From JAXGYV01 sp040772045 (lineage in GTDB: Bacteria > Actinomycetota > Thermoleophilia > UBA2241), in NCBI GenBank assembly GCA_040772045.1, contig JAXGYV010000012.1:1-48875 (forward strand): DNA of 48,875 nucleotides, read 5' to 3'. Positions 34,317 through 44,628 of this stretch are shown here, in pieces (the stretch's first letter is position 1; each line of letters opens with the position of its first letter). Made by a program: the position numbers and the translations under genes. The notes below the pieces were generated by a model that made no database searches, was not told the DNA's origin, and saw only the letters and a list, made by a program, of their open reading frames with translations.

Positions 34317-34790
34317 TCATTTCTTCGCGGCGCTCTCGCCGGTGCCGCCTTCCACCGTTTTGTGTGCGCTCACGGTGATCCTCTTGGGCTTCTCCTCCTC
34401 AGCCTTGGGCACGCGCACCTCGAGGATGCCGTCCTCATAGTTGGCCGAGATGTCCTCGGGTTTTACACCTTGAGGCAAGGCGAGACTGCGCTGGAAGCTG
34501 CCGAAGCGCCGCTCCACACGGTAGTACCTCTCCTCTTCGACCTTCTCCTCGAACTTGCGCTCGCCCTTGATGGTGAGCACGTTGTCCTCGACCTCGATCT
34601 GGATATCGTCCGGATTCATGCCGGCGAGCTCGGCTTTGAGCACCACGGCATCCTTCGTATCGAACACGTCGACCGCCGGCAGCCAGCTTTCCTGGCGCTG
34701 CCGGCCTTCGGCCAACCCGCGCCACAGCCGGTTGAACTGGTCTTCGAAGTTCGTCATCTCCCGGAAGGGATCCCATCTGATGATCGCCAT
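34317..34790 (-). CDS. Small heat-shock protein Hsp20
   Basis: A 157-residue alpha-crystallin-type chaperone that holds unfolding proteins for DnaK. The N-terminus MAIIRWDPFREM, the crystallin core from about residue 40 (DVFDTKDAVVLKAELAGM, NVLTIKGERK) and the GVKPEDISANYEDGILEVRVPK strand are standard. The C-terminal IxI-type anchor reads RITVS. It is inserted between dnaK and grpE, an order not seen in the textbook dnaK-grpE-dnaJ-hspR operon, and so is expected to share HspR control. Confidence 0.94.
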   Translation of the reverse strand: MAIIRWDPFREMTNFEDQFNRLWRGLAEGRQRQESWLPAVDVFDTKDAVVLKAELAGMNPDDIQIEVEDNVLTIKGERKFEEKVEEERYYRVERRFGSFQRSLALPQGVKPEDISANYEDGILEVRVPKAEEEKPKRITVSAHKTVEGGTGESAAKK

Positions 34791-34843
34791 GGTCGTCGCT
34801 CCTTTCTTCGTCTCGTTGTGGATTGCGGTTTCTCCGCTCTCGG

Positions 34844-36745
<1,902 letters not shown>

Positions 36746-36779
36746 GCCAGAACCTCCTGGGTTGTCTATAGCGCGGAGT

Positions 36780-36809
36780 AGTATGTAAGTTGAGTCGCCT
36801 TGTGTCAAC
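36780..36809 (-). promoter_or_regulatory. dnaK promoter with overlapping HspR operator (HAIR)
   Basis: On the minus strand TTGACA (36808-36803), a 17-nt spacer and CATACT (36785-36780) form a sigma-70-type promoter about 35 nt from the dnaK start. Over it lies GTTGACA-N7-ACTCAAC (36809-36789), matching the HAIR consensus CTTGAGT-N7-ACTCAAG in layout and in most positions. Bound HspR would cover the -35 box and spacer, giving direct repression. Confidence 0.75.
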
Positions 36810-36890
36810 TTTGTTGCCACTCGGCGACATGTTCAAACATCCACGGCAAGCGATGCGGTGCGCGCGCCGGCGAGGTAAACTGCGAGGTCG

Positions 36891-37571
36891 ATGAGGATCG
36901 ACCTCCACACGCACACAGCTCCCGCTTCCGACTGCTCTGCCATCTCCCATCGCGAGTACGTCGACTTCTGCCGACGCGCGGGCATCCGTGCCATCGCGCT
37001 CACCAACCATGGCGAGATCGCCGACAACCAGCTCCTCGCCCCCAGGCTCGCGGACATCGGCGTGGCGTTGCTCCACGGCGTGGAGATCTCCACCATGCTC
37101 GGCGACTTCCTCGTGTTCTCCCCCGATCTGGACTACCTCGACACCCTGCACGATGTACAGGCGCCCCTGAAGCCGGCGGAGGTGCCGCCGCACGCCGCGA
37201 TCGTGTGGGCACATCCCGCGGCCGGCGGCGGGCGCAGCGGCTCCGCCTACTTCTCCGGCATGGGACACCTCGTCGCCGGCGCCGTCCACGCGATAGAGGT
37301 GTACAACGGCCGCTGGCAAGGGAGCCGTTACGTGGAAGCCGCGCGAGCGCTCGCCGGCGAGCTCGGACTGCCCATGACCGGCGGCAGCGACGCCCACCGT
37401 GCGCAAGACCTGATGACGTGCTACACGGAGGTCGCGGGGAGAGTCCGCGACACCGGCGACTTGGTAGCCGCCCTGCGCGCCGGAGCGGTACAGGCCGGCC
37501 GCCAACGAAAACACCTCTTCAGACGACGTCCGGAAGAGACCGCACCGCCGCGCGAGAGAGAGCGCCGATGA
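36891..37571 (+). CDS. PHP-domain metal-dependent phosphoesterase
   Basis: A 226-residue protein with the PHP fold of histidinol phosphatase and polymerase-associated phosphoesterases. Metal ligands appear in order: HTH at residues 6-8 (DLHTHT), NH in LTNHGEI, the Glu in HGVEIST, His in WAHPAAGGG and the terminal SDAH in GGSDAHRAQD. The C-terminal 30 residues are basic and polar. The substrate is unknown. It diverges from dnaK and overlaps yjbQ by 4 nt (ATGA). Confidence 0.85.
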   Translation: MRIDLHTHTAPASDCSAISHREYVDFCRRAGIRAIALTNHGEIADNQLLAPRLADIGVALLHGVEISTMLGDFLVFSPDLDYLDTLHDVQAPLKPAEVPPHAAIVWAHPAAGGGRSGSAYFSGMGHLVAGAVHAIEVYNGRWQGSRYVEAARALAGELGLPMTGGSDAHRAQDLMTCYTEVAGRVRDTGDLVAALRAGAVQAGRQRKHLFRRRPEETAPPRERERR

Positions 37572-37975
37572 TGTCTTCGGTGACGGTACAGACACACTCT
37601 CGGGTAGAGCTCATCGACGTGACCCATCAGCTCGTGCAGGTCCTCGCCGCCACAGGTGTGCGCGACGGAGTCCTGATCGCCTTCGTCCCGCACACCACAG
37701 CGGCGGTGACTCTCAACGAGAACGCCGATCCCTCTGTGCGCCGCGACCTGACGATGGCTCTTAACCGTCTGATCCCCCGCGACCTGCCATTTGAGCACGC
37801 GGAGGGCAACTCCGACGCCCACACCAAGGCGACGCTGGTCGGCAGCAGCGTGACCGTTCCCGTGACCGCTGGCCGCCTGCAACTCGGTACCTGGCAGGGC
37901 GTGTACTTCTGCGAGTTCGACGGACCTCGGCAGCGCCGGCTGCTCGTCCACGTGCTCACCGACACAAGACCCTGA
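37568..37975 (+). CDS. YjbQ/UPF0047 family protein
   Basis: A 135-residue protein of the YjbQ family, small trimeric proteins with a weak thiamine phosphate synthase activity reported for some members. The conserved core is FVPHTTAAVTLNENADPSV, then HAEGNSDAHTKATLVGSS and GTWQGVYFCEFDGPR; the histidines in these blocks form the presumed metal site. The start is one of two adjacent ATGs (37568 or 37571), the first overlapping the stop of the PHP gene. Physiological role is unclear. Confidence 0.88.
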   Translation: MMSSVTVQTHSRVELIDVTHQLVQVLAATGVRDGVLIAFVPHTTAAVTLNENADPSVRRDLTMALNRLIPRDLPFEHAEGNSDAHTKATLVGSSVTVPVTAGRLQLGTWQGVYFCEFDGPRQRRLLVHVLTDTRP

Positions 37976-38010
37976 GGCGGCGGGCACTCCCCCCTCCTCA
38001 GCTGAGCCCC

Positions 38011-39543
38011 CTAGCGCCCGAGAACACCCTCGATGAAGAAGCGCAGGGGGTCGGCGTTGAGCTTACCCCCGCCGAGTTTGAGCAGGAGTTGCGGCGAGTT
38101 GTGCTTTTGCCCCATGCTCCACGCGGCTCGCAACCACTCGCCAGCTCCGGGATTACGAAACCACGCTTTACTGTACTCGGTCTGGAGGATCATCCGCATA
38201 GCGGCCTCCAGGAACCATGCCCGAAGGTAGCTGCCCACGTAGAAACCGGGATCGACGTCGGCGAGGTAGTGCTCCGGCGGCACCTCGATCATAAGGGCAT
38301 CGGACAGCGCGGCGGAGTAGGCCTTGGCCATGCCGTCGAGGCCATCGTTCTGGCGGTGTAGTTGCAACTCGTACACGAACTTGCCCACGTAGCGACGGAT
38401 GAAGAACAGCTCTGAGATGTAGCCGAAGCGGACGTAGTCGGCGGCATCGGCATAGCCGAGATACTGCTGGAGCCAGAGTGGGTTGTAGGGTAGATGGTCG
38501 AAGAGGAAGGCAAACCCCTCGGTGACCGCGTTGTCGCCCAGGCAGCGGTATTCGAACTCCTGGTCTGGATGAACGTGAGCGAAGTGCTGCGCATGGCCTG
38601 ACTCGTGCAGCAGCGCCTGGTAGTCATCTTGACCACCGTGAGGCATGACGCACAGGTAGATCTCGTCCGGAACGCGAACGGGTGCGCAGAACGCGCGCGG
38701 CGATTTGTTGGGCCGCGCCTCCGTATCCATATGGACGCGGTGCTGCGCCAGTGGATCGATACCCAGGCCGGCGAGCGTGGCGTGCAGCGTGGGCAGCAGT
38801 CGCTCGGTGCTGAAATAGCGATCGTACTCCGGAGCCCGGAACAGGTAGGGGACATCTGACATCTCCAGATCCGAGAGAGAGATGCCCAGCCGCTGGCGCA
38901 CCAATTTGTCTAGCTGGCGCTGGTACAGACTGTTGGTCTCCTGTACGAAGGACTGCACCTCGCCGTAGAACACCCCGTGATTCATGGCTTTGATCTCGGC
39001 GAACAGATCTTCGTAACTCGAGTAGCCAAGCTCTAACGCCACCTGATGGGCGCGCCGCCAATACATGTCGTACAGGGGATTCAGCTCGCGCTCGAGCGTG
39101 TCGAGGCGAGCCCGGTAGAGGCGGCGGCGGCGGTCGCGGTTGGCCTCATTGGCCAAGACGACCGCCGCATAACGATACCCGATCGACTCGCCATCGACCT
39201 CCACCGTGGCCCGGCTCTCCGTGTTGGCGATTTGATCGGCGAGGCTAGTGAGTTGATTGGCCACGTAAGTCTCGGTGACCCACGTGTAGAGATAGGCTGT
39301 CTGCCGCTTCTCCCACGGGTCCTCGATGCCAGCATAGTGGGTCCGGAGTGCTTCGAGAGTCGCGCGGCTGAAGAGGCCGGGATAGCGAGCGAAAACAGAG
39401 GAGGCATCGGCTTCCGCCTGTTGCCCAGAGTAGTGGAGGTATTCCTCCATCTCCAGTTCGGCGAGGAACTCCTCGGCCGAACGGCGCAGCCAGGATATAT
39501 CGAGGGGCGGCACAGGCAACTCCTTGATCAGTGGACGGCGCAC
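38011..39543 (-). CDS. M3-like zinc metallopeptidase (oligoendopeptidase type)
   Basis: A 510-residue mainly helical protein with a zincin site: His313-Glu314-Ser-Gly-His317 (LLHESGHAQHF) and the third ligand Glu342 in VTEGFAFLFDH, 25 residues after the second histidine as in M3/M2-type peptidases. The preceding strand DEIYLCVMPHGG binds substrate. No signal peptide is visible, so it is probably cytoplasmic and degrades oligopeptides. It diverges from the rRNA methyltransferase gene and is convergent with yjbQ. It ends in TAG. Confidence 0.82.
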   Translation of the reverse strand: MRRPLIKELPVPPLDISWLRRSAEEFLAELEMEEYLHYSGQQAEADASSVFARYPGLFSRATLEALRTHYAGIEDPWEKRQTAYLYTWVTETYVANQLTSLADQIANTESRATVEVDGESIGYRYAAVVLANEANRDRRRRLYRARLDTLERELNPLYDMYWRRAHQVALELGYSSYEDLFAEIKAMNHGVFYGEVQSFVQETNSLYQRQLDKLVRQRLGISLSDLEMSDVPYLFRAPEYDRYFSTERLLPTLHATLAGLGIDPLAQHRVHMDTEARPNKSPRAFCAPVRVPDEIYLCVMPHGGQDDYQALLHESGHAQHFAHVHPDQEFEYRCLGDNAVTEGFAFLFDHLPYNPLWLQQYLGYADAADYVRFGYISELFFIRRYVGKFVYELQLHRQNDGLDGMAKAYSAALSDALMIEVPPEHYLADVDPGFYVGSYLRAWFLEAAMRMILQTEYSKAWFRNPGAGEWLRAAWSMGQKHNSPQLLLKLGGGKLNADPLRFFIEGVLGR

Positions 39544-39673
39544 ACTACCCTCCGCCCGAGACGACTGACGTGGCGCACCCTAGCACGTCGGCTCCACGCC
39601 GTATACGGCGAGCGAGCTGATTTTGGTAGACAATTGCGCGACGCATCCACCCCGCAAAGGATAGACTGCCGCG

Positions 39674-41158
39674 ATGCCTCCCCGATTAGGTGATGTTCTC
39701 GAGCTCCGCGTCGACCGGCTCGCCTACGGCGGACAGGGCGTTGCCCGCGACCACGATTTCGTGATCTTCATCCGCGGCGCCCTGCCCGGCGACCTCGTGC
39801 GAGCGCGAGTGACTAAACGGAAGCAGCGTCACGCCGAGGCGCGCGCGGTCGAGCTGCTGGAGGCCTCCCCCCTGCGCGTCGCCGCCCCCTGTGCGCACGC
39901 CGATGCATGCGGCGGCTGTGAGTGGCAGTCACTGGCGTATGCCGCCCAACTTCGCTTCAAGCAAGAGCAGGTCGTGGACGCGCTCAGTCACCTCGGCGGC
40001 CTCCGACCGTACGCCAGCGATGATCACGGCCGCGACGGTACCGCGCCGCACTCGCCGCAACCCCAGCTTGTCCGGACCGCGCCGCCCGCTCCAGGCGAAG
40101 GCGCCGAGAGTTACGCGCTGGAGCCCATCCGCGCGATGGAAACTCCCTGGGGCTACCGCAACAAGATGGAGTACTCCTTCGGGAGCCACGACGGTCAACT
40201 GCTGCTCGGCCTGCATCGCCGCGGCTCGTGGCACGAGATCGTGGAGACCGACGCCTGCAAGCTCGCCGCTCCGCCGATCGTACGCGCCCGACAGGTGGTG
40301 GCGGAAGCCTGCAGAGAGCTAGGCCTGGAGGCCTACGACCGCCGCGAGCGCGCGGGCCTGCTGCGCCACCTCGTGCTCCGCCATGGCTACGCCAGCGGGG
40401 ATCTGGTGGCGCATCTGTTCGTCTCCCACCGGTTTCCCCAGGAGATGGCGCTCGCGACCCGCGTGGCGAAAGAAGCGGGCGCCACCACCGTGGCCATCAC
40501 CGTCAACGAATCGCCGGCGGACGCGGCGGTGGGCGGGCCGCCGATCCTCCTGCATGGCCCGCCGTATTTCCGCGAGACGCTCGCCGGCGTACCGTTGCGC
40601 GTGCCGTTGACCGCCTTCTTGCAGACGAACAGCCGCATGTGCGACGCGCTGTACCAGGTAGCTCTGCGGTTCGCGGCGCCTACCCGCGGCGGCCACGCAT
40701 GGGACCTCTACTGCGGCATCGGCTCCCTCACCCTGCCGCTGGCGCGCGCCTCGGCCAGCGTGCACGCCGTGGAGGTACAGGCCGAGGCCATCGCCGCCGC
40801 TGTCGAGAACGCGCGCCTCAACGACCTCCTCAACGTCCAGTTCCATGTGGGCGACGTGCGCCGCGTCCTCAAATTCCCTCCCGCGGCGCCACCGCCTCTG
40901 ATCGCGATCATCGATCCGCCGCGAGCGGGGCTCAGTCGCAAAGCTCTGGCGCGCACCGCCGCCCTCGGCGCGCAGCGCCTGGTCTACGTCTCTTGCAACC
41001 CAACCACCCTGGCGGGCAACGCCGCCGAGCTCACCGAGCTCGGCTACCGCCTCACGCGCGTGGCGCCCGTGGACATGTTCCCGCACACCCACCACATCGA
41101 GACGGTCGCGCTGTTCGAAGCACTTCAGCAGTCGCCAGCAGGACGAGTGTTCGAGTAG
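39674..41158 (+). CDS. 23S rRNA (uracil-5-)-methyltransferase, RlmD/RumA family
   Basis: A 494-residue SAM-dependent uridine methyltransferase of the TrmA/RlmD/RlmC family. It has an N-terminal TRAM domain (about 1-60), cysteines of a [4Fe-4S] cluster (Cys73, Cys79, Cys82 and a fourth in ETDACKL), the SAM motif DLYCGIGSLTLPLA, DPPRAGLSRKAL and the nucleophile cysteine in YVSCNPTTLAGN. LQTNSRMCDALY is also typical. The exact target uridine (1939 or 747) cannot be assigned from sequence alone. An insertion at about residues 112-150 is rich in Pro and Ala. It ends in TAG. Confidence 0.9.
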   Translation: MPPRLGDVLELRVDRLAYGGQGVARDHDFVIFIRGALPGDLVRARVTKRKQRHAEARAVELLEASPLRVAAPCAHADACGGCEWQSLAYAAQLRFKQEQVVDALSHLGGLRPYASDDHGRDGTAPHSPQPQLVRTAPPAPGEGAESYALEPIRAMETPWGYRNKMEYSFGSHDGQLLLGLHRRGSWHEIVETDACKLAAPPIVRARQVVAEACRELGLEAYDRRERAGLLRHLVLRHGYASGDLVAHLFVSHRFPQEMALATRVAKEAGATTVAITVNESPADAAVGGPPILLHGPPYFRETLAGVPLRVPLTAFLQTNSRMCDALYQVALRFAAPTRGGHAWDLYCGIGSLTLPLARASASVHAVEVQAEAIAAAVENARLNDLLNVQFHVGDVRRVLKFPPAAPPPLIAIIDPPRAGLSRKALARTAALGAQRLVYVSCNPTTLAGNAAELTELGYRLTRVAPVDMFPHTHHIETVALFEALQQSPAGRVFE

Positions 41159-41229
41159 CTGCCGCGGCCACTCGGCGCGCGCCGACCATGACGCGCCGCG
41201 GCGACTGACCGGCGCGTCCAGGCGACCGT

Positions 41230-41955
41230 TCAGTCGCGGCGCAACAGGACGTCGACATTAGCTGCCACGAAGGCCAGAGCTAGCATGGGCAAGACGGGCA
41301 AGGCACCCCAGCGCACCCCGATCGCCACCGTTGCTACGATGGCCGCGCACAGAGCCAGCGCCGTGGCCAGTGGACGCAGGCCGAAGCGGCGCGCGACTCC
41401 GAGGTACAGACAGAAGAAGATCACGTCGCTGATACCGAGAGCAGTGACCATCTCGGTGGGGTGGTATCCGGGCCAGGCGAAGGCTACGGTGAGGTAGTCG
41501 ACGGCGCGTGGCGCTTGCTCCAGGATGGCCTTCGTCGGGCCGCGGAACACGCTGAAGAGATCGACCGCCGCCGAGACGGCGGCCACGAGCAACACGAGGC
41601 GCAGATCGCCGATCTGCGCCGCCAGCCAGTAGCCGATGGCCGCCGCCAGCACCAGCTTTCCTCCGTCCGCCGGGCCTACCCAGCCGAGCGCCGTGAAGGC
41701 CGCGCCGGCGCCGAGGCCGACCACCGCGAGCAGTAGCAGCACCCGCGGCCGCGCGGTACACAGCGGCGACAGAGAGTCGCAGCACGAGCCCAAGAACGCG
41801 AGGTTCACGACGAGCGCGCCCAGCAGTGCCCACCAGAACGGAGGCCGCGGCAGCCATGGCGCCACGAACGGGAAGACGAGCAGCAGCAGACCGCTGACTA
41901 TGGCGAGTGGCAGCCGGGCGGCTGTTTCGACTCTCGGCGAGGGCGCGCGCCTCAT
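41230..41955 (-). CDS. Polytopic membrane protein, possible presenilin/SPP-like aspartyl protease relative
   Basis: A 241-residue protein with about eight or nine hydrophobic segments. Three spaced elements recall the presenilin/signal peptide peptidase family: Asp132 at a membrane segment end in AVDLFSVFRGPTKAI (compare YD-x-SV in archaeal homologues), Asp177 in GISDVIFFCLYL (compare GxGD), and LPVLP at 219-223 (compare PALP). The glycine before the second Asp is Ser here. If the match is right it would cleave membrane helices. It may instead be an inactive or unrelated membrane protein. It lies 28 nt downstream of the UDG-like gene in the same direction. Confidence 0.5.
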   Translation of the reverse strand: MRRAPSPRVETAARLPLAIVSGLLLLVFPFVAPWLPRPPFWWALLGALVVNLAFLGSCCDSLSPLCTARPRVLLLLAVVGLGAGAAFTALGWVGPADGGKLVLAAAIGYWLAAQIGDLRLVLLVAAVSAAVDLFSVFRGPTKAILEQAPRAVDYLTVAFAWPGYHPTEMVTALGISDVIFFCLYLGVARRFGLRPLATALALCAAIVATVAIGVRWGALPVLPMLALAFVAANVDVLLRRD

Positions 41956-41983
41956 GGGCGCGGAGCGCGCGCCGAGACCAGTA

Positions 41984-42661
41984 TCAATACGGAGGGATCG
42001 CCTCGTACCACTCGCCTAACCGGCGGAAGGAGCGCCAGAAGGCCGCCTTGAGACGCTGCTCGTCCAGCGCGTAGTCGATATCCGGAGTGCACAAGACCTC
42101 GATGCTGGGGGTCAGGGCCACGATCTCGCCCACCGCGAACTTCAACGGCACGGCCAGGGGCAGGGCGAGGCGGTCGAGGGCTTCGCCCACCGCCTCGCCC
42201 ATCGCCACGATGATCTTGGGCTCGACGATGACGATCTCGCGATACAGGTGCTGCAGGCAGGCCTCTTCCGCCGACGACGTCTGCACCCCCCCGCACTTGA
42301 CGACGTTGGTGCCGTAGAGCTGCAGCGGATCGATACCCAGCCGCTGGCAGCTCTTCATGATGGCCATGCCGCCGCGGCCGTAGAAAGCCACGCCTTCGTG
42401 GCACTCGCTGGGCCGCGCCAAGTGCTTCAGCAGCATGATGTCCGCCAGAGGATGGCCAGAGCCGATCACCGGCATAGTGCGCGCGCCAGCGCAGGCGCGG
42501 CAGCGCAGTACATCGGCCGTCAGCTCGTTGATGTCCGTGATCGCCCTGGTGAGGTACTTCTCGTAGATTTCGTTTGCTTGCGCCACCGGTACTCCGCGTC
42601 GCTGCTTCCCACTACGTGGACTAGGTTCGCCTCCTCGCCGTGGACTCCTTGCGGCGCTCAT
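41984..42661 (-). CDS. Uracil-DNA glycosylase-superfamily protein with degenerate active site
   Basis: A 225-residue member of the UDG fold related to the iron-sulfur family 4/5 enzymes. Four cysteines at family-4 positions are kept: Cys54 and Cys57 (CRAC), Cys123 (NVVKC) and Cys135. But the catalytic GE(G/A)PG loop is replaced by KHLARPSEC after ADIMLL, and the HPS loop near the C-terminus reads TPDID. It may therefore bind rather than excise, or act on another lesion. ATG 42661 overlaps the stop of the GT-PHP gene by 4 nt; GTG 25 codons in (VAQANEIYEKY) is an alternative start. Confidence 0.7.
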   Translation of the reverse strand: MSAARSPRRGGEPSPRSGKQRRGVPVAQANEIYEKYLTRAITDINELTADVLRCRACAGARTMPVIGSGHPLADIMLLKHLARPSECHEGVAFYGRGGMAIMKSCQRLGIDPLQLYGTNVVKCGGVQTSSAEEACLQHLYREIVIVEPKIIVAMGEAVGEALDRLALPLAVPLKFAVGEIVALTPSIEVLCTPDIDYALDEQRLKAAFWRSFRRLGEWYEAIPPY

Positions 42662-44541
42662 CGTTGCGGCGTCTGTCCGGTTACGTTGGTCTGCAGGAAC
42701 TTCAGCGACGTCAGGTAGAGCACGCTCTTGCGGCGGCGCACAATGCGGCTGTCGGCGAGCGCCGCCACGAAGTCCTGGGGATCCGCGAAGTCCGCCATGC
42801 CCGTGAGCGCCGTGCCCAAACCCGGCAGCACGTGAGCGTCGCTGCCGGCGGCGGCCGGAATACGGTAGCGCGCGGCGAACAGCTCGGCGCGCTCGTTGAA
42901 ACTGGGGAAGGCAAGCCGCGCGTTGAACACTTCCATCACATCGATATCGGCGGCATGCTGGCGCAACAGCGCGTAGTCGGGCACAGCGTGCAGTCGATCG
43001 AAGGGATGCGGCACGTAGACCACTCCGCCCTGATCCTTGATGGCGGCGATGGTCTCCGCGAAGGAGAGCCCAGCCGGGATGGTACGGCTGAGAAACAGTC
43101 CGATCACCTCGCCCTGAGCCGTCTTGATCTCCTCACCGGCGATCACCCGCACACCGTACTGCTCGGCCAGTCGTAGACCTTCGAGCCCTCCGCCGAGCGT
43201 GTTGTGATCGGTGATGGCGACGATGTCGATGCCCAGTTCGGAGGCTCGGGCCAGGATGGCCGATACCGGCACCACGCAGTCCTTGCTGTGGTCGGAGTGC
43301 ACGTGGAAATCGGCGTACAGCTCGACTGGGCGCGGTGCCCCGCCGGCCCGTCTGCGCGCCTGCCGGTGACGCACCGCCTGCGCGTAGATGTCCTCCAGCT
43401 GCGCTCCAACGGTCTCCCAGCCGTAGCGCTGCGCGGCCGCGCGAGCGCCGGCCGAGAGACGCGTGCGGCGCTCCGCGTCGCGCACCAGCGCGCGCAGTTC
43501 ACGCGCCAGCGCGCGCGGCTGCCGCGGCGGCACCAGAACGCCGTCTTCCCCGTCTGTGACTAGCTCACGGTACCCGGCGATATCGGAGGCCAGCACAGGG
43601 CTGCCGCTGGCCATAGCCCGCAGCAGCGCTACGGGAAACGCCTCCGTCTCCATCGCGGGAGCGCAGAAGATGTCGGCGTCGCGGTGCAGCTCGATCAGAC
43701 GTTCCGCGGGCACCGCGCCGTTGAAGCGCACTCGGCCCTCGAACGCCGCGGGCACCAGCGCCCCATAGCGCAGTTCCTGGTCCTCGTGGCCACACACATC
43801 GATCTCTACGTCGGCGGCCAGCTCATCCAACCGATGCAGCGCCCGCAAGAGCGTACGGAGGCCGTCGCGACGGGCGATGCCGCCCGTGAACAGCACCCGC
43901 ACCGGCCCTGGCCGGCGACTGGCCGGCGGCGTAAAGCGCTCCAGATTCACCGCGCTCGGCACCACGAGGAAGTCGCCCTCGAACGCGCGGGAGGCCGAGT
44001 CGCGCACCGCTCGCGACACGGCGACCACAGCGTCGAAGGAGGCGAAGTAGCGCTGAAGCCGAGGCCTGGCGAGCCAGTACGAGCGGTAGCGCTCGGAGTC
44101 GGTATGGAAGGTGGCCACCAGCGGGCAGCCAGCCGCCCGCAGAGAGGTCCAGCCGATACCCGGCACGAACGGCTCGTGCACGTGCAGCACATCGAGTTGC
44201 TCGGACTGCAGCAGCACGTCGATGTCCGACATGAGCTGCGCCGAGGCCGCGATGACCCCGCTGCTGCTGATGAGACGGATGGCGCGCGCGCTCCCCGGAA
44301 AGAAGAAACGCGGAGACGGCTCCTCGAGATCGAAGAGCGTCTCGCGATCGTCCATCAGCACCTCACGGACGCGCTCGCTGGCACGCCGCACAGCGACGCG
44401 ATCGGTGCTCGGCGCGATGACCGTAACACGATGCCCACGCGCTACGAGGTAGTCGGCGAGGTGCGCCACATGATCGTTCACCTCGCCACCCCCCGTCCAC
44501 GGGAACGGAGTGGCGAGTCCAATACTGAGCGTGTCACTCAT
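42658..44541 (-). CDS. Fusion of GT4 glycosyltransferase and PHP phosphoesterase
   Basis: A 627-residue two-domain protein. Residues 1-390 form a GT-B glycosyltransferase of family 4: GGGEVNDHVAHLADYLVARGH at the N-terminus (first 20 residues of it are conserved), FHTDSERY, VRVLFTGGIARRDG and the donor loop around 294-312. Residues 407-600 form a PHP domain with DFHVHSDHS, ITDHNT, EEIKT, PHPFDR and GSDAH metal ligands. The donor EX7E motif is altered: Glu300 is present but position 308 is Arg. Beside ino1 and a phosphatidyltransferase gene, a PimA-like mannosyltransferase role on phosphatidylinositol is possible but not proven. The PHP domain may dephosphorylate a product. Confidence 0.85.
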   Translation of the reverse strand: MSDTLSIGLATPFPWTGGGEVNDHVAHLADYLVARGHRVTVIAPSTDRVAVRRASERVREVLMDDRETLFDLEEPSPRFFFPGSARAIRLISSSGVIAASAQLMSDIDVLLQSEQLDVLHVHEPFVPGIGWTSLRAAGCPLVATFHTDSERYRSYWLARPRLQRYFASFDAVVAVSRAVRDSASRAFEGDFLVVPSAVNLERFTPPASRRPGPVRVLFTGGIARRDGLRTLLRALHRLDELAADVEIDVCGHEDQELRYGALVPAAFEGRVRFNGAVPAERLIELHRDADIFCAPAMETEAFPVALLRAMASGSPVLASDIAGYRELVTDGEDGVLVPPRQPRALARELRALVRDAERRTRLSAGARAAAQRYGWETVGAQLEDIYAQAVRHRQARRRAGGAPRPVELYADFHVHSDHSKDCVVPVSAILARASELGIDIVAITDHNTLGGGLEGLRLAEQYGVRVIAGEEIKTAQGEVIGLFLSRTIPAGLSFAETIAAIKDQGGVVYVPHPFDRLHAVPDYALLRQHAADIDVMEVFNARLAFPSFNERAELFAARYRIPAAAGSDAHVLPGLGTALTGMADFADPQDFVAALADSRIVRRRKSVLYLTSLKFLQTNVTGQTPQR

Positions 44542-44628
44542 GCGAAGAGCCCCACCACCCCAGCCGCGCCGCGCGACGCCCTGAAAGGCCTGAGCTCGCG
44601 CGGGTTACAGCGGTGTTCTCTTTGCGCG

